Translations under genes and position numbers: made by a program
The notes under the pieces: generated by a model
What the model saw: only the letters and a program-made list of their open reading frames with translations
What the model was told of the DNA's origin: nothing
Database searches by the model: none
Shown here: positions 52,464 to 61,549 of the stretch, in pieces
Layout of the letters: every line of letters starts with the position of its first letter
How positions within the stretch are numbered: position 1 is the stretch's first letter
NCBI GenBank assembly: GCA_025458905.1
Contig: JALORN010000004.1
Location: forward strand, 1-64,000
Direction: 5' to 3'
Source of the DNA: Steroidobacteraceae bacterium
Lineage (GTDB): Bacteria > Pseudomonadota > Gammaproteobacteria > Steroidobacterales > Steroidobacteraceae
Length of the DNA: 64,000 nucleotides

Positions 52464-54860
52464 ATGGCTGTTTCCGAGCTGAATTCAAAGACATCTCGTT
52501 CAGGTTGCGTGGCGCTCGCCGTTGCGCTGGCGGCGACCTCATCGCCTGCGCAGGAGGCACGCCCGACCACCGGCACGCAGGATGGCCTCGACGAAGTCGT
52601 CGTCGTCGGGTCTCGCATCCGGGGCCTGAGCGTGACGCCTCCGTCGCCGGTGCGCGTATTCGACAAGCTGGACATCGACCAGACGGGCGCCGCCACGGTC
52701 CAACAGTTCCTGGAAAAGCTTCCACAGAATTTCGGCGGTGGCGCCAACGCAGGCAATGTCGCCAATTCGGGCGTCGACCGTGACGTCACGGTCAACGACG
52801 GGCGCGGCTCGAGCATCAATCTCCGCGGACTCGGCACCGGCACGACTCTCACCCTTCTCAACGGTCGTCGCCTGACTGCGTCGAACCAGTTCCAGTACGT
52901 CGACGTCTCGCTGATCCCGGTCTCTGCCATCGAACGCATCGAGGTGCTCACGGACGGCGCGTCCGCCATCTACGGTGCCGACGCCATCGGCGGGGTCGTC
53001 AACATCGTGCTCCGAAACGACTTCGACGGATACGAGACGCTCGCGCGCTATGGCAGCGTGACCACGGGCGGCCTCCAGGAGTTTCAGGGAGCTCTGACTG
53101 GTGGCTGGAAGTGGGGCGGCGGCAACGCGCTGCTGAGCTACGAATACTTGTCGCAGGACAACCTGGAAATCACCGACAGGGACTTCTCGGTCAATCCACC
53201 GCTGCCTTTCGATCTGTATCCCAAGTCAGAACGGAACAGCGTGTACGGCAGAGTGTCGCAAGCACTCACATCCGGTCTCGTCCTCGAGGTGAGCGGCATC
53301 TACTCCAGGCGCGACGTCACCGCGATACGGGGCTTCTTCACCGATTTCGAGACCAACGTCCCCAATACCGAGCAGTACGATCTGTCGGCGGGGCTGACCT
53401 ACGACCTGCCCGCAAGGTGGCAGGCGCGGGCGCATGCTGCCCTGGGCCGAAGTTTCGTCGAGAATACGGGGTTCCGGACCACGACCACGGGTGTTCTCGG
53501 CGTCATCAGCCAGTCGTCCCAGTTCCGCATCACGTCGGACTCGTGGTCCTTCGACGTGGCTGCCGACGGCCCTCTGTTCGCGCTGCCCGGCGGGGAAGCC
53601 CACGCCGCGATCGGTGCCACGTATCGAGACGAAGGGTACGAGTTCGCCAGCGTCTCGGGCGCCGGAGTCCCGCGGCCGGGCCTGGACGCCGTGCGAGGAG
53701 TAACCTCGGTCTTTGGTGAGGTCGTCATGCCGGTCGTCGGCGCGGCCAACCGCATGCCCGGCATCGAGAGTCTGGTGGCGACGGGCGCCGTCCGCTACGA
53801 CCGGTACAGCGACTTTGGTTCCACCGTGAATCCGAAGGTCGGCATCGCCTGGGAATTGACGCCAGCCCTACTGGTGCGGGGCACATATGGCACATCGTTT
53901 CGTGCGCCGGTGTTCCAGGACCTCACGGCGCAAACCGTCGGCACGACGGTGAGCTACTTTCCGGATCCGCGTTCCACGCTGCCGTCAGGTCGCACGGTGA
54001 CCATGTTGCTCAACGGCGGCGACCCCGATCTCGGCCCCGAACGTGCAGATACGTGGACTGCGGGCATCGAAATCAAGCCCGACTGGCTGCAAGGGCTCGC
54101 CGTCGGCTTGAACTATTACAACATCCGCTACCGTGACCGCGTCGACCGCGGCGGCCCGGCGAACATCTCGACGATCTTCCTTCGGGAAGCGCCATTCGCG
54201 GCGATCATCACCAGGAATCCGAGCCGTGCGCGCATCGACGAGGCGATCGCGCTCGGCCGGGCCGGAGCGCAGTACACGGTCTTCCGTGCCGGCCCATTCG
54301 GAGTCCCGGCGGCGCTCAGCGAATTCGACACGACCGCGATCGTCGACAACCGTACGCGCAACAACGCGTCCACCTTCCAGGATGGAATCGACCTCGACGC
54401 ACGCTACGACTTCGACGTCGGCGACAACCGGATCGGGCTCTCCATTGCAGGGCAATACATTCTGAACGGCACCAGGCAGGTCACTGCCACGTCTCCCGAT
54501 GCGCAGGCGATCAACCTCAGTTTCCTGCCGGTGGATCTCAAGTTCCGCACCGGCGCGAACTTCAGTCGCGGGGGTTGGACTGCAGCGGCGTTCGTGAACT
54601 ATACGGGAGGCTATACCGATCTCTCGAACACGGCGGATTCCGATGTGGAGGCCTGGACGACCGTCGATCTCGATGTCCGCTACGCCGTGCCTGCCTCCGA
54701 TGCGACGTTCCTGGGCAACACGTCCTTTGCTCTCAGCATCCAGAATCTGCTGGATGCCGACCCGCCCTTCGTCGTCACCAACTTCGGCATCGGCTTCGAT
54801 CCGGTCAATGCCAATCCCCTGGGTCGCTTCGCTTCCTTCACGGTGACCAAGAAATGGTGA
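52464..54860 (+). CDS. TonB-dependent receptor upstream of DUF3526 ABC genes
   Basis: A 798-aa receptor of a different type from the other three. The signal region is short (VALAVALAATSSPAQE). A TonB-box-like LDEVVVVGSRIRGL precedes the plug, with NFGGGANAGNVANSGV, NLRGLGTGTTLTLLNGRRL and ADAIGGVVNIVLRN. The barrel ends in ASFTVTKKW. The GLGTGTTLxLLNGRR plug belongs to the large group of receptors of caulobacters, sphingomonads and xanthomonads that often handle carbohydrates or peptides. It is followed 22 bp later by a membrane transporter set, an arrangement I would call a conserved unit of unknown substrate. A Zur-like box upstream hints at zinc. Confidence 0.9.
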   Translation: MAVSELNSKTSRSGCVALAVALAATSSPAQEARPTTGTQDGLDEVVVVGSRIRGLSVTPPSPVRVFDKLDIDQTGAATVQQFLEKLPQNFGGGANAGNVANSGVDRDVTVNDGRGSSINLRGLGTGTTLTLLNGRRLTASNQFQYVDVSLIPVSAIERIEVLTDGASAIYGADAIGGVVNIVLRNDFDGYETLARYGSVTTGGLQEFQGALTGGWKWGGGNALLSYEYLSQDNLEITDRDFSVNPPLPFDLYPKSERNSVYGRVSQALTSGLVLEVSGIYSRRDVTAIRGFFTDFETNVPNTEQYDLSAGLTYDLPARWQARAHAALGRSFVENTGFRTTTTGVLGVISQSSQFRITSDSWSFDVAADGPLFALPGGEAHAAIGATYRDEGYEFASVSGAGVPRPGLDAVRGVTSVFGEVVMPVVGAANRMPGIESLVATGAVRYDRYSDFGSTVNPKVGIAWELTPALLVRGTYGTSFRAPVFQDLTAQTVGTTVSYFPDPRSTLPSGRTVTMLLNGGDPDLGPERADTWTAGIEIKPDWLQGLAVGLNYYNIRYRDRVDRGGPANISTIFLREAPFAAIITRNPSRARIDEAIALGRAGAQYTVFRAGPFGVPAALSEFDTTAIVDNRTRNNASTFQDGIDLDARYDFDVGDNRIGLSIAGQYILNGTRQVTATSPDAQAINLSFLPVDLKFRTGANFSRGGWTAAAFVNYTGGYTDLSNTADSDVEAWTTVDLDVRYAVPASDATFLGNTSFALSIQNLLDADPPFVVTNFGIGFDPVNANPLGRFASFTVTKKW

Positions 54861-54882
54861 TACCGAACCCGCGCTGAACGCC

Positions 54883-56319
54883 GTGACGTCTGCGTCGTCC
54901 CAGACCCTTGCGGTGGCCGCGACCCAGCTCAAGCTGATGTGGCGGGAGCGGCGGCTCTTCTGGCTGGCGCTGGCGGTGCTGCTGCTCGCCGGCGCTTCAG
55001 TCGCAACGAGCGCCGGCCGCCTGTCCGCCCAGTCGAGGGAGCGGCTCGCCGTCGCGGAGGAGGAGGCGCGGCTCTGGGACAGCCAGGGCGTGATCGATCC
55101 CCACGACGCAGCGCACACCGGTCGTGCCGTGCCCGCACCCGTCAGGCCGCTGGCCGCTTTCGACCCGGGGTTGTCCGATTTCCTAGGATCGTCGGTGTTC
55201 ATCGAGGCCCATGCGCAGAACCCGGCCCGGCACCGGCCGATCGAGGCGGGCGCTGCCCTGAGCCGATTCAGTGGATTCTCGGCTGCGTGGGCTCTGCAGG
55301 CTGTCGCACCGCTGCTGGTCATCCTCGCCGGATTCGCGACCATGTCCGGCGAAGTCGCCCGGGACCGGCTTCGGCACGAGCTCGGCGCCGGGGCCTCCGC
55401 CGCGGCGCTGGTCGGGGGGCGACTGATCGCCCTGGCAGCGGCTGCCGGATTGCTGACGCTCGCGATGATCGGTGTGAGCCTCCCGGCGATCCTGCTGCAG
55501 GATGCAGCCCTAATCGAAATGATGGCGCTTGCCGTCATGGCGGGTGGCCATGTCCTCTATCTCGTGGCGTTCTGCGCGCTCACCGTCGCCGCCTCGGGAT
55601 TGTTCGCCTCGGCCCGCACCGCTCTGGTCACCCTGCTCGCCTTCTGGGCGGTGGCAACTCTGCTCGTACCCCGGATCGCGCCTGCCGTGGCCGAGGCGCT
55701 CGAGCCGACACCGTCCGCCCCCGCGTTCAGGGCGGCTGTCCTGGAGGAGGTGGAGAATGGCGTCAGCGGTCACGACCCTGCCGACGCGCGGCTCGACGCC
55801 GTCAAGGCCGGTTTGCTGGCCCTGTACGAGGTCGGCGACGTCGCGGACCTGCCGATCAACTTCCGGGGCGTATCCCTGGAGTTCGGCGAGAAGAATTCTA
55901 CTGAAACCTACAACCGCCATTTCCAGCGCCTCTACGCCGTCTACCGAAGGCAGGAGGCCGCGCTACGCACGTTCGCGGTGCTCTCGCCGACCGTCGCCCT
56001 GCAACCCTGGTCGCGCGCCTTCGCCCGCACCGACTTCGGAGCGCACCTGGACTACGTGCGTGGCGTCGAGGACTACCGCTATCGATTGATTCAGACACTG
56101 AACCTCGAAGTGAAGATGAACAAGCCGCCTCCCGGCGAGCGATACCACCTCGCAGACATTGCGAGCCTTACGCGTTCAGTCGTCTTTGCGCCGCACCAGC
56201 AGCGCCTCGTCGACGTTGCGGTGGCGCAGTTGCCCAACCTGGCGATCCTGGTGGCCTGGGCGGCTTTCGCCCTCTGCCTGGCGGGGGTCTCGGCTCTGCG
56301 CATCGAGCGCCTCTCGTGA
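54883..56319 (+). CDS. ABC-2 type permease with DUF3526 domain, first copy
   Basis: A 478-aa inner-membrane protein with GTG start. An N-terminal helix (LFWLALAVLLLAGASVATSA) is followed by a large soluble loop (about residues 45-170), five further helices, a second soluble region with FRGVSLEFGEKNSTETYNRH, and a C-terminal helix. This is the DUF3526/NosY-like layout of ABC-2 permeases. It should form a heterodimer with the next gene product. The substrate is unknown. The stop overlaps the next GTG by four bases. Confidence 0.86.
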   Translation: MTSASSQTLAVAATQLKLMWRERRLFWLALAVLLLAGASVATSAGRLSAQSRERLAVAEEEARLWDSQGVIDPHDAAHTGRAVPAPVRPLAAFDPGLSDFLGSSVFIEAHAQNPARHRPIEAGAALSRFSGFSAAWALQAVAPLLVILAGFATMSGEVARDRLRHELGAGASAAALVGGRLIALAAAAGLLTLAMIGVSLPAILLQDAALIEMMALAVMAGGHVLYLVAFCALTVAASGLFASARTALVTLLAFWAVATLLVPRIAPAVAEALEPTPSAPAFRAAVLEEVENGVSGHDPADARLDAVKAGLLALYEVGDVADLPINFRGVSLEFGEKNSTETYNRHFQRLYAVYRRQEAALRTFAVLSPTVALQPWSRAFARTDFGAHLDYVRGVEDYRYRLIQTLNLEVKMNKPPPGERYHLADIASLTRSVVFAPHQQRLVDVAVAQLPNLAILVAWAAFALCLAGVSALRIERLS

Positions 56320-57671
56320 GCGCCCTCGGCATCTCGGGATACGAGTTGCGCCGCATGGTGCGCGACCCTGCCCTTCCGGTGCTGCTTGTCCTGCTCCTCG
56401 TGCTGAGTACCGTTGCAGCACGGAACGGCGCCGACTGGGTCGAACAGCGTGAAGCGGCGATCGCCGTCATCGAGGCAGAGGAACGGGCCGCCGTGGCGCT
56501 CCTGCGACCGCGGATCGATCAGTTGCCGGGGGCCACCCCCCGATCGCAACCGGTGTTGCCGCCCGGATCGATGGCGGCGCTGTCGATCGGTCAGGCCGAT
56601 GCCTACCCCTTCGCCGCCAGCGTCCATGCGTTGGCGGATTCGCAGATCTTCAGCCGCCTGTCGACGGACATCGGCAACCCGACACTGCGCGCAGCAGGGC
56701 GATTCGACCTCGCCTTCGTCGTCGTCTTCCTGCTGCCGCTGGTCCTGCTCGCGGCGACCTATGATCTGTGGTCGCGCGAGCGCGAACGTGGGATCGCCGC
56801 CATGGTTCTCTCGCAGCCAGTTGCCATCGGACCGTTGATCGCCGTGAAGGGCCTGAGCCGTGGTCTGACGGTGCTGCTCCCAGCGGCGGCCATCATCATG
56901 GCCGTCGCCGCCTGGGCTGGTGCGACCAGCCCGGCGGGCCTCGCGGCCCTCGGCCTGATCGTCCTGGCGTACGGCGGCTTCTGGCTGGCGGCGGCCGTCA
57001 TGATCAATCTCTTCGCGCGCCGTTCGACGGAGGCGGCGATCGGCGCTGGCACCATCTGGCTCGCGGTCGTGGTCATGGCGCCGGCGCTGACGCTGGCCGG
57101 ACTCGAGCTGGCTGCCCCGCCCCCGTCGGAGATGCGCTTCGCAACCGCGCTGAAGACCCGAGATGCCGCGATTCGTGAGCGCCAGCGCCTCCATCGAGTG
57201 GCCCATCCAACGACCGACCGCACGCCGCCGCCCCGGATTCCCGATCGGATGCGGGACCTCTACGCCGACCGCGTCGCCGCCGACGGTGAACTGGCGCCGC
57301 TGATCGACGCGCAGCAACGCGCCAGGGATGCGCGTCGTCATTTGCTCGACCTGGCGCGCTTCTTGCTGCCGTCGGTCGCCGTACAGGATGCGCTCGATCG
57401 CATCGCCGGCTCTGACGCGGATCGTGCGTTGGCGTTCCAGAGGCAGGCGCTCGAATTCCAGGCGGAGCGCCGGCGGTGGACCAAGCAGAGGATGGACCTC
57501 GATGCTCCGCTGACCCTCGCTGAGCTCGACCTCCTGCCACGGTTCCAGTTTCGCGAACGCGGCAGCGCCTTTCAGTCGAGCGTGCTGGCGGACCTCGCGG
57601 CGCTGCTGGTCGCCACCTTGCTGATTCTCGCCGCCGCCCGGGCCTTGCGCGGACGGGCGGCGACGCCATAG
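56316..57671 (+). CDS. ABC-2 type permease with DUF3526 domain, second copy
   Basis: A 451-aa paralogue of the preceding permease. It starts with GTG at the GTGA overlap. PALPVLLVLLLVLSTVAARN is its first helix, then the soluble loop (YPFAASVHALADSQIFSRLS), LLPLVLLAATYDLWSRERERG, and a long helical, Arg-rich insert (RDARRHLLDLARFLLPSVAV) before the last helix. The conserved YDLWSRERERG motif is the ABC-2 coupling region. It probably works with the other copy and the ATPase. Confidence 0.86.
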   Translation: MSALGISGYELRRMVRDPALPVLLVLLLVLSTVAARNGADWVEQREAAIAVIEAEERAAVALLRPRIDQLPGATPRSQPVLPPGSMAALSIGQADAYPFAASVHALADSQIFSRLSTDIGNPTLRAAGRFDLAFVVVFLLPLVLLAATYDLWSRERERGIAAMVLSQPVAIGPLIAVKGLSRGLTVLLPAAAIIMAVAAWAGATSPAGLAALGLIVLAYGGFWLAAAVMINLFARRSTEAAIGAGTIWLAVVVMAPALTLAGLELAAPPPSEMRFATALKTRDAAIRERQRLHRVAHPTTDRTPPPRIPDRMRDLYADRVAADGELAPLIDAQQRARDARRHLLDLARFLLPSVAVQDALDRIAGSDADRALAFQRQALEFQAERRRWTKQRMDLDAPLTLAELDLLPRFQFRERGSAFQSSVLADLAALLVATLLILAAARALRGRAATP

Positions 57672-58402
57672 TGGGCGAACTCCGTATGCTTTCGGCAAAG
57701 GCCTTGACCAAGGACCACGGCACGCACCGGGCGCTCGACGCCGTCAGCTTCACGGTGAGGGCGGGGGAGATCTTCTGCCTGCTCGGGGCCAATGGCGCCG
57801 GCAAGTCGACGACGCTCAAGTTGTTCCTCGGCTTCCTGGAGCCGACGTCGGGCTCTGCCGAAGTAGAGGGTCTGGATCCGCAGCGGCAGCCGCAGGCGGT
57901 GCGGCGTCGGCTGCTCTACATCCCCGAGACGGTTGCGCTCTACGACGAATTGACAGGCTACGAGAATCTCGACTATTTCGCTCGTCTGGCCAGCGTGGAG
58001 GACCGTTCACCCGGGCGACTGCGCGATTCCCTGGCGGCGGCGGGCTTGGCGGCCGCCGTCTTCGACCGGCGGGTCGCCCACTATTCCAAGGGCATGCGCC
58101 AGAAAGTCGGCATCGCGCTCGCCATCGTCAAGGAGGCCAGGGCGCTGCTGCTCGACGAGCCCACCTCTGGTCTGGACCCTCAGGCGTCGGCTGAATTCCA
58201 CGACCTGCTCGTGCGCCAGCGCGATCGCGGAGCGGCGATCCTGATGGCGACCCACGACTTGTTCCGCGCGCGGGAGGTGGCCACCACGATCGGCCTCATG
58301 CAGTCCGGACGGCTGCGCCGGACGCTGGACGCCTCGACGGTGTCGGCGAGCGATCTCGAGGGGATTTACCTGGAGGAGATGCGTCCGCGCGGCTTCGGGT
58401 AG
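57671..58402 (+). CDS. ABC transporter ATPase of the DUF3526 system
   Basis: A 243-aa ATPase with GTG start overlapping the permease TAG by one base. Walker A is GANGAGKSTTLKLFLGFLEP, the signature is YSKGMRQKVGIALAIVKE (SKGMRQ instead of LSGGQ, normal for this branch), Walker B is ALLLDEPTSGLDP, and the switch His is in MATHDLFRA. It powers the two DUF3526 permeases, which is typical of an exporter. Together with the receptor upstream it may form an inner/outer-membrane route of unknown direction. Confidence 0.92.
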   Translation: MGELRMLSAKALTKDHGTHRALDAVSFTVRAGEIFCLLGANGAGKSTTLKLFLGFLEPTSGSAEVEGLDPQRQPQAVRRRLLYIPETVALYDELTGYENLDYFARLASVEDRSPGRLRDSLAAAGLAAAVFDRRVAHYSKGMRQKVGIALAIVKEARALLLDEPTSGLDPQASAEFHDLLVRQRDRGAAILMATHDLFRAREVATTIGLMQSGRLRRTLDASTVSASDLEGIYLEEMRPRGFG

Positions 58403-58453
58403 GACATCGCGGCGGCGCCGTCCATGCTGCTGCCCTGTTCTGCGGCGCAAGAT

Positions 58454-58660
58454 TCAGTCCTGTGCCTCGCCGGTGGTGTTCGGCCGCGGCAGGTTGCGCA
58501 GCCGACGGGCGAGCTCCCGTTCTATGCGCTGACGGTGGAACGGCGGCAGCTTCCGCCACTGCCGCGCCTCGTCGAGCGTGCGGCCGCAACCGATGCACCA
58601 TCCTGTCTGCGGGTCGAACCGGCAGACGTCGATGCAGGGCGAGCTCGCCGAGCGGCTCAC
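58454..58660 (-). CDS. DUF1289 family protein
   Basis: A 68-aa protein with the DUF1289 pattern SPCIDVCRFDPQTGWCIGCG followed by RTLDEARQWRKLPP. Four cysteines suggest a zinc or iron-sulfur site. The function is unknown. The start overlaps the znuA stop by four bases, so it is the last gene of the zinc-importer operon here, although DUF1289 genes are found in many contexts. Confidence 0.88.
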   Translation of the reverse strand: MSRSASSPCIDVCRFDPQTGWCIGCGRTLDEARQWRKLPPFHRQRIERELARRLRNLPRPNTTGEAQD

Positions 58661-59541
58661 GGGCCACCCAGGGCGGCGAGCAAGGTCGCGAGGTTGTGCT
58701 GCATCATCCCGAGATAGGTGCCAGCCGGCTGGCCCGGTCGCGCCAGCGCGTCGGAGTAGAGGCGACCGCCGACCGTGGCACCGCCTTCGGCCGCTATGCG
58801 TTCGATCAGGCGCGGGTCGGTCATGTTCTCGATGAACACGGCGCGGACTCCACCGGTCTTCAGCTGTCGGATCAGCGCCGCCACGTCGCGCGCGGAGGGT
58901 TCGTCGTCGGTCGACCAGCCCTGCGGCGCGAGGATCGTGAAGCCGTAGCGCCGCGCGAAATAGCCGAAAGCATCGTGCGAGGTGACGAACCGGCGGCGTC
59001 CGGGCGGCAGCGCGTCGACGGCCTGCTGGATCCGGGCATCGAGTGCCAGCACGTCGCGCCGGTAGCGTGCGGCGTTGGCGGCGAACGACGCGGCGTCGGC
59101 AGGCCGGCTCGCAGCGAACGCCGCCGAGATCCGGTCGACGTAGCGGACGACGTTGCGCGGGTCCTGCCAGGCATGCGGGTCTGCGCGGCCGTCGGCCGGC
59201 AGCGCCTCGATGCCTGCCGACGCGACGATCCAGCGGCCGCGGAAGCCCGACGAGTCGACGAGGCGGTCCATCCAGCCCTCGAAGCCGAGCCCGTTGGTCA
59301 GCACCACGTCGGCGCCGGCGAGCGCGGCGACGTCGGAAGGCCTGGGGTCGTAGACGTGGGCATCCGCGTCGGGACCGACGATCGACGTCACCACGACGCG
59401 ATCGCCGCCGACGTTGCGGGCGATGTCGGCCAGGATCGAGAAGCTCGCCACGACGCGCAGCGGCGGTTCGGCAGCCACGGTGGTCGTCAGCGACGTCCCC
59501 GTCGCCAGCAGGATCGCGAGGACCAGGCGTCTCAAAATCAT
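58657..59541 (-). CDS. znuA: zinc/manganese ABC importer binding protein ZnuA
   Basis: A 294-aa periplasmic protein with signal peptide (VLAILLATGTSLTTTVAAEP). The metal ligands fit the cluster A-I group: His in DAHVYDPRPSD near residue 65, His in RADPHAWQDP, His in FVTSHDAFGYF and Asp in GGRLYSDAL. It has no His-rich loop, so zinc or manganese cannot be separated by sequence; zinc is favoured by the surroundings. The ATG overlaps the znuB stop. Confidence 0.9.
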   Translation of the reverse strand: MILRRLVLAILLATGTSLTTTVAAEPPLRVVASFSILADIARNVGGDRVVVTSIVGPDADAHVYDPRPSDVAALAGADVVLTNGLGFEGWMDRLVDSSGFRGRWIVASAGIEALPADGRADPHAWQDPRNVVRYVDRISAAFAASRPADAASFAANAARYRRDVLALDARIQQAVDALPPGRRRFVTSHDAFGYFARRYGFTILAPQGWSTDDEPSARDVAALIRQLKTGGVRAVFIENMTDPRLIERIAAEGGATVGGRLYSDALARPGQPAGTYLGMMQHNLATLLAALGGP

Positions 59542-60380
59542 CCGTCTAGTCTCCGGGCATGTGCGCGCAGCGCGCTGGCGATCACCGACAGCAGGTAGGC
59601 GAGGCCGGCGCAGAGCACGATCGACGGGCCGCTCGGCAGGTCCGCCTGGAAGCTGAGCATCAAGCCGGCGACCGCGGCCGCGAGGCCGATCGTCGCCGAC
59701 AGGCCGAGCAGTGCCTCCAGGCGCGTCGCCCAGTGGCGCGCCGCGGCGGCCGGCAGGATCAGCAGGCCGACCGCCATCAGCGTGCCGAGCACCTGGAAGC
59801 CCGCCACCAGGTTCATCACCACGAGGGTCGTGAAGGCGACCTGCACCAGCATCGCGACGTGCGTACCGTCGAAGAAGCTCTCCTGCAGCGTGGCCAGTAC
59901 CAGCGGGCGGTAGAGCAGCGCGAGGCCGCACCAGGTGCAGGTCGCGACGACGGCTGCCAGCACGAGGCCGTCCGCATCCACGGCGAGCACCGAGCCGAAC
60001 AGCAGGTGGGTGAGGTCGACCCGTCCCCCCGTCGCTGCGACGCCGGCGACGCCCGTCGCGAGCGCGATCAGGTACAGGGCGGCGAAGCTCGACTCCTCGT
60101 ACTCGCGCGTGCGGCGCGAGATCAGGGCTGCGAGCAGCGCCACCACGATCGCCGCGACGAAGCCGCCGAGCGCCATCGCCCAGACCGACAGGCCCGCCAG
60201 CAGGAATCCCGCCACCGCGCCCGGCAGAACGGCGTGCGCCATCGCGTCGCCCACCAGGCTCATGCGGCGCAAAATCAGCAGCGTGCCGAGCGGCGCCATC
60301 GACGTCGCGAGGATCGCGCTGCCCACCAGCGCGCGCCGCAGGAACAGGAACTCCAGGAACGGCGTCCAGGCGCCACTCAT
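59538..60380 (-). CDS. znuB: zinc/manganese ABC importer permease ZnuB
   Basis: A 280-aa membrane protein with about eight helices. RMSLVGDAMAHAVLPGAVAG near residue 40 is the ABC-3 family signature, and GFQVLGTLMAVGLLILPAAA is the conserved core helix. It forms a homodimer in the Znu importer. Overlaps with znuA and znuC by four bases each indicate coupled translation in the order C-B-A. Confidence 0.94.
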   Translation of the reverse strand: MSGAWTPFLEFLFLRRALVGSAILATSMAPLGTLLILRRMSLVGDAMAHAVLPGAVAGFLLAGLSVWAMALGGFVAAIVVALLAALISRRTREYEESSFAALYLIALATGVAGVAATGGRVDLTHLLFGSVLAVDADGLVLAAVVATCTWCGLALLYRPLVLATLQESFFDGTHVAMLVQVAFTTLVVMNLVAGFQVLGTLMAVGLLILPAAAARHWATRLEALLGLSATIGLAAAVAGLMLSFQADLPSGPSIVLCAGLAYLLSVIASALRAHARRLDG

Positions 60381-61084
60381 GCGACGTGCCGCCAGCGGTG
60401 ATGCGCGATCGTGGCCTCCGTCGGCCCCCAGGCGAGCACGCGCCGATCGAGCAGCAGCGTCCGCGGGCAGAGCTCGCGCGCCAGCTCGCGATCGTGCAGC
60501 ACCACCACCAGCGTCAGGCCGCCGCGGTGCCAGCCGCGGATCAGCGCGACCAGGCGCGTCGTCGTCTCCTCGTCCATGCCGGCGAACGGCTCGTCGAGCA
60601 GCATCAGGCGCGGCGAGCGCATCAGCAGCTGCGCGAAGCGCGCCCGCTGCAGCTGCCCGGCCGAGAGTTCGGCGAGACGGCGCGCGGCGAGCGCCTCCAG
60701 CCCGGTCTGGTGCAGCGCCTCGACGGTGGCTTGCCGCAAGCGTTCGGGAATGCCGCGCAACGCACCGACCCGGCACCAGTCGCCGAGCGCGACGAAGTCC
60801 GCGACCGTGACCGGCACCCTCAGGTCGATTCGCGCCAGCTGCGGCAGGTAGGCGATCTCCGGTCGCGGCACCGGGCAGCGGACCCGGCCCCGCACGGGCT
60901 GCAGCCGCCCGGTCAGCGTCTCCAGCAGCGTGCTCTTGCCCGCGCCGTTCGGGCCGACCAGCGCAGTCAGCGACCCGGCGGCGAACTCGCCGGTCACGTC
61001 CTCCAGCGCGAGCACGGCGCCTCGCCGCACGTGGATCGACTCGAGCGCCACGCTGGCGGCGACCTCCGCGACCGGCGCGCTCAC
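60377..61084 (-). CDS. znuC: zinc/manganese ABC importer ATPase ZnuC
   Basis: A 235-aa ATPase. Walker A is GPNGAGKSTLLETLTG near residue 45, the signature AELSAGQLQRARFAQLL is slightly altered from LSGGQ, Walker B is RLMLLDEPFAGMDEE, and the switch His is in VVLHDRELA. I chose the GTG at 61084, which overlaps the stop of the small membrane protein (GTGA); a GTG at 61096 is possible. Confidence 0.93.
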   Translation of the reverse strand: MSAPVAEVAASVALESIHVRRGAVLALEDVTGEFAAGSLTALVGPNGAGKSTLLETLTGRLQPVRGRVRCPVPRPEIAYLPQLARIDLRVPVTVADFVALGDWCRVGALRGIPERLRQATVEALHQTGLEALAARRLAELSAGQLQRARFAQLLMRSPRLMLLDEPFAGMDEETTTRLVALIRGWHRGGLTLVVVLHDRELARELCPRTLLLDRRVLAWGPTEATIAHHRWRHVA

Positions 61085-61218
61085 CAGGCCCACCACACGG
61101 CGAGCCAGGCGATCGCGCTGAGCGCCAGCGCGCCGGCGACGCGGCTCGCGGCACTCGCCCCGAGCAGCGATGCCGTGGCGCGCCCGTGCGTCGTGCGGTC
61201 CTCACTCGTCGGGGACAT
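61081..61218 (-). CDS. 45-aa single-helix membrane protein between DUF2149 and znuC
   Basis: A short open frame of 45 codons (MSPTSEDRTTHGRATAS, then one helix VAGALALSAIAWLAVWWAW). It overlaps the DUF2149 gene by 17 bp and the znuC GTG by four bases, fitting the tight spacing of the operon. The terminal AWLAVWWAW helix is convincing as a membrane segment. It may be a small subunit of the transporter or only a coupling leader; expression is not shown. Confidence 0.5.
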   Translation of the reverse strand: MSPTSEDRTTHGRATASLLGASAASRVAGALALSAIAWLAVWWAW

Positions 61219-61549
61219 AGACGATCTCGCCGCTCTCGAGCTGGTAGGCCGCGCCGACGCGCTTGCCACGCGGGCCGCTGGCCTCGCTCGAGGCCTGGGG
61301 CTTGTACTGGGTGACCGTCTCGCCGCGCTTGGTGACGATCTCCATCTGCGGCGTGCCGGGGTTCTTCACCCACGTGAAGTTCTCCGCGACCAGCAGGTCG
61401 GACATGTCGAACCGGCCGACCAGTGCCGCCATCAGCGCCACGGCGAACACCATCGCGACGTCGAACAGGTTGGTCAGCGAGGCGAGCGGGTCGTCCTCCT
61501 CCCCGGGCCGGGCGATCAGGCGTCGCCGACGACGTCGCCGGGCGCTCAT
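61202..61549 (-). CDS. DUF2149 family protein (ExbD-like partner)
   Basis: A 115-aa protein. A basic start (RRRRRRRLIARPG) and PLASLTNLFDVAMVFAVALM with one membrane helix are followed by a periplasmic domain (FTWVKNPGTPQMEIVTKRGE). The DPLASLTNLFDVAMVFAVAL segment, with its acidic residue near the helix start, recalls ExbD/TolR. It overlaps the ExbB-like gene by four bases. Together they may form a proton-driven motor for the CobN-like protein. Confidence 0.86.
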   Translation of the reverse strand: MSARRRRRRRLIARPGEEDDPLASLTNLFDVAMVFAVALMAALVGRFDMSDLLVAENFTWVKNPGTPQMEIVTKRGETVTQYKPQASSEASGPRGKRVGAAYQLESGEIVYVPDE

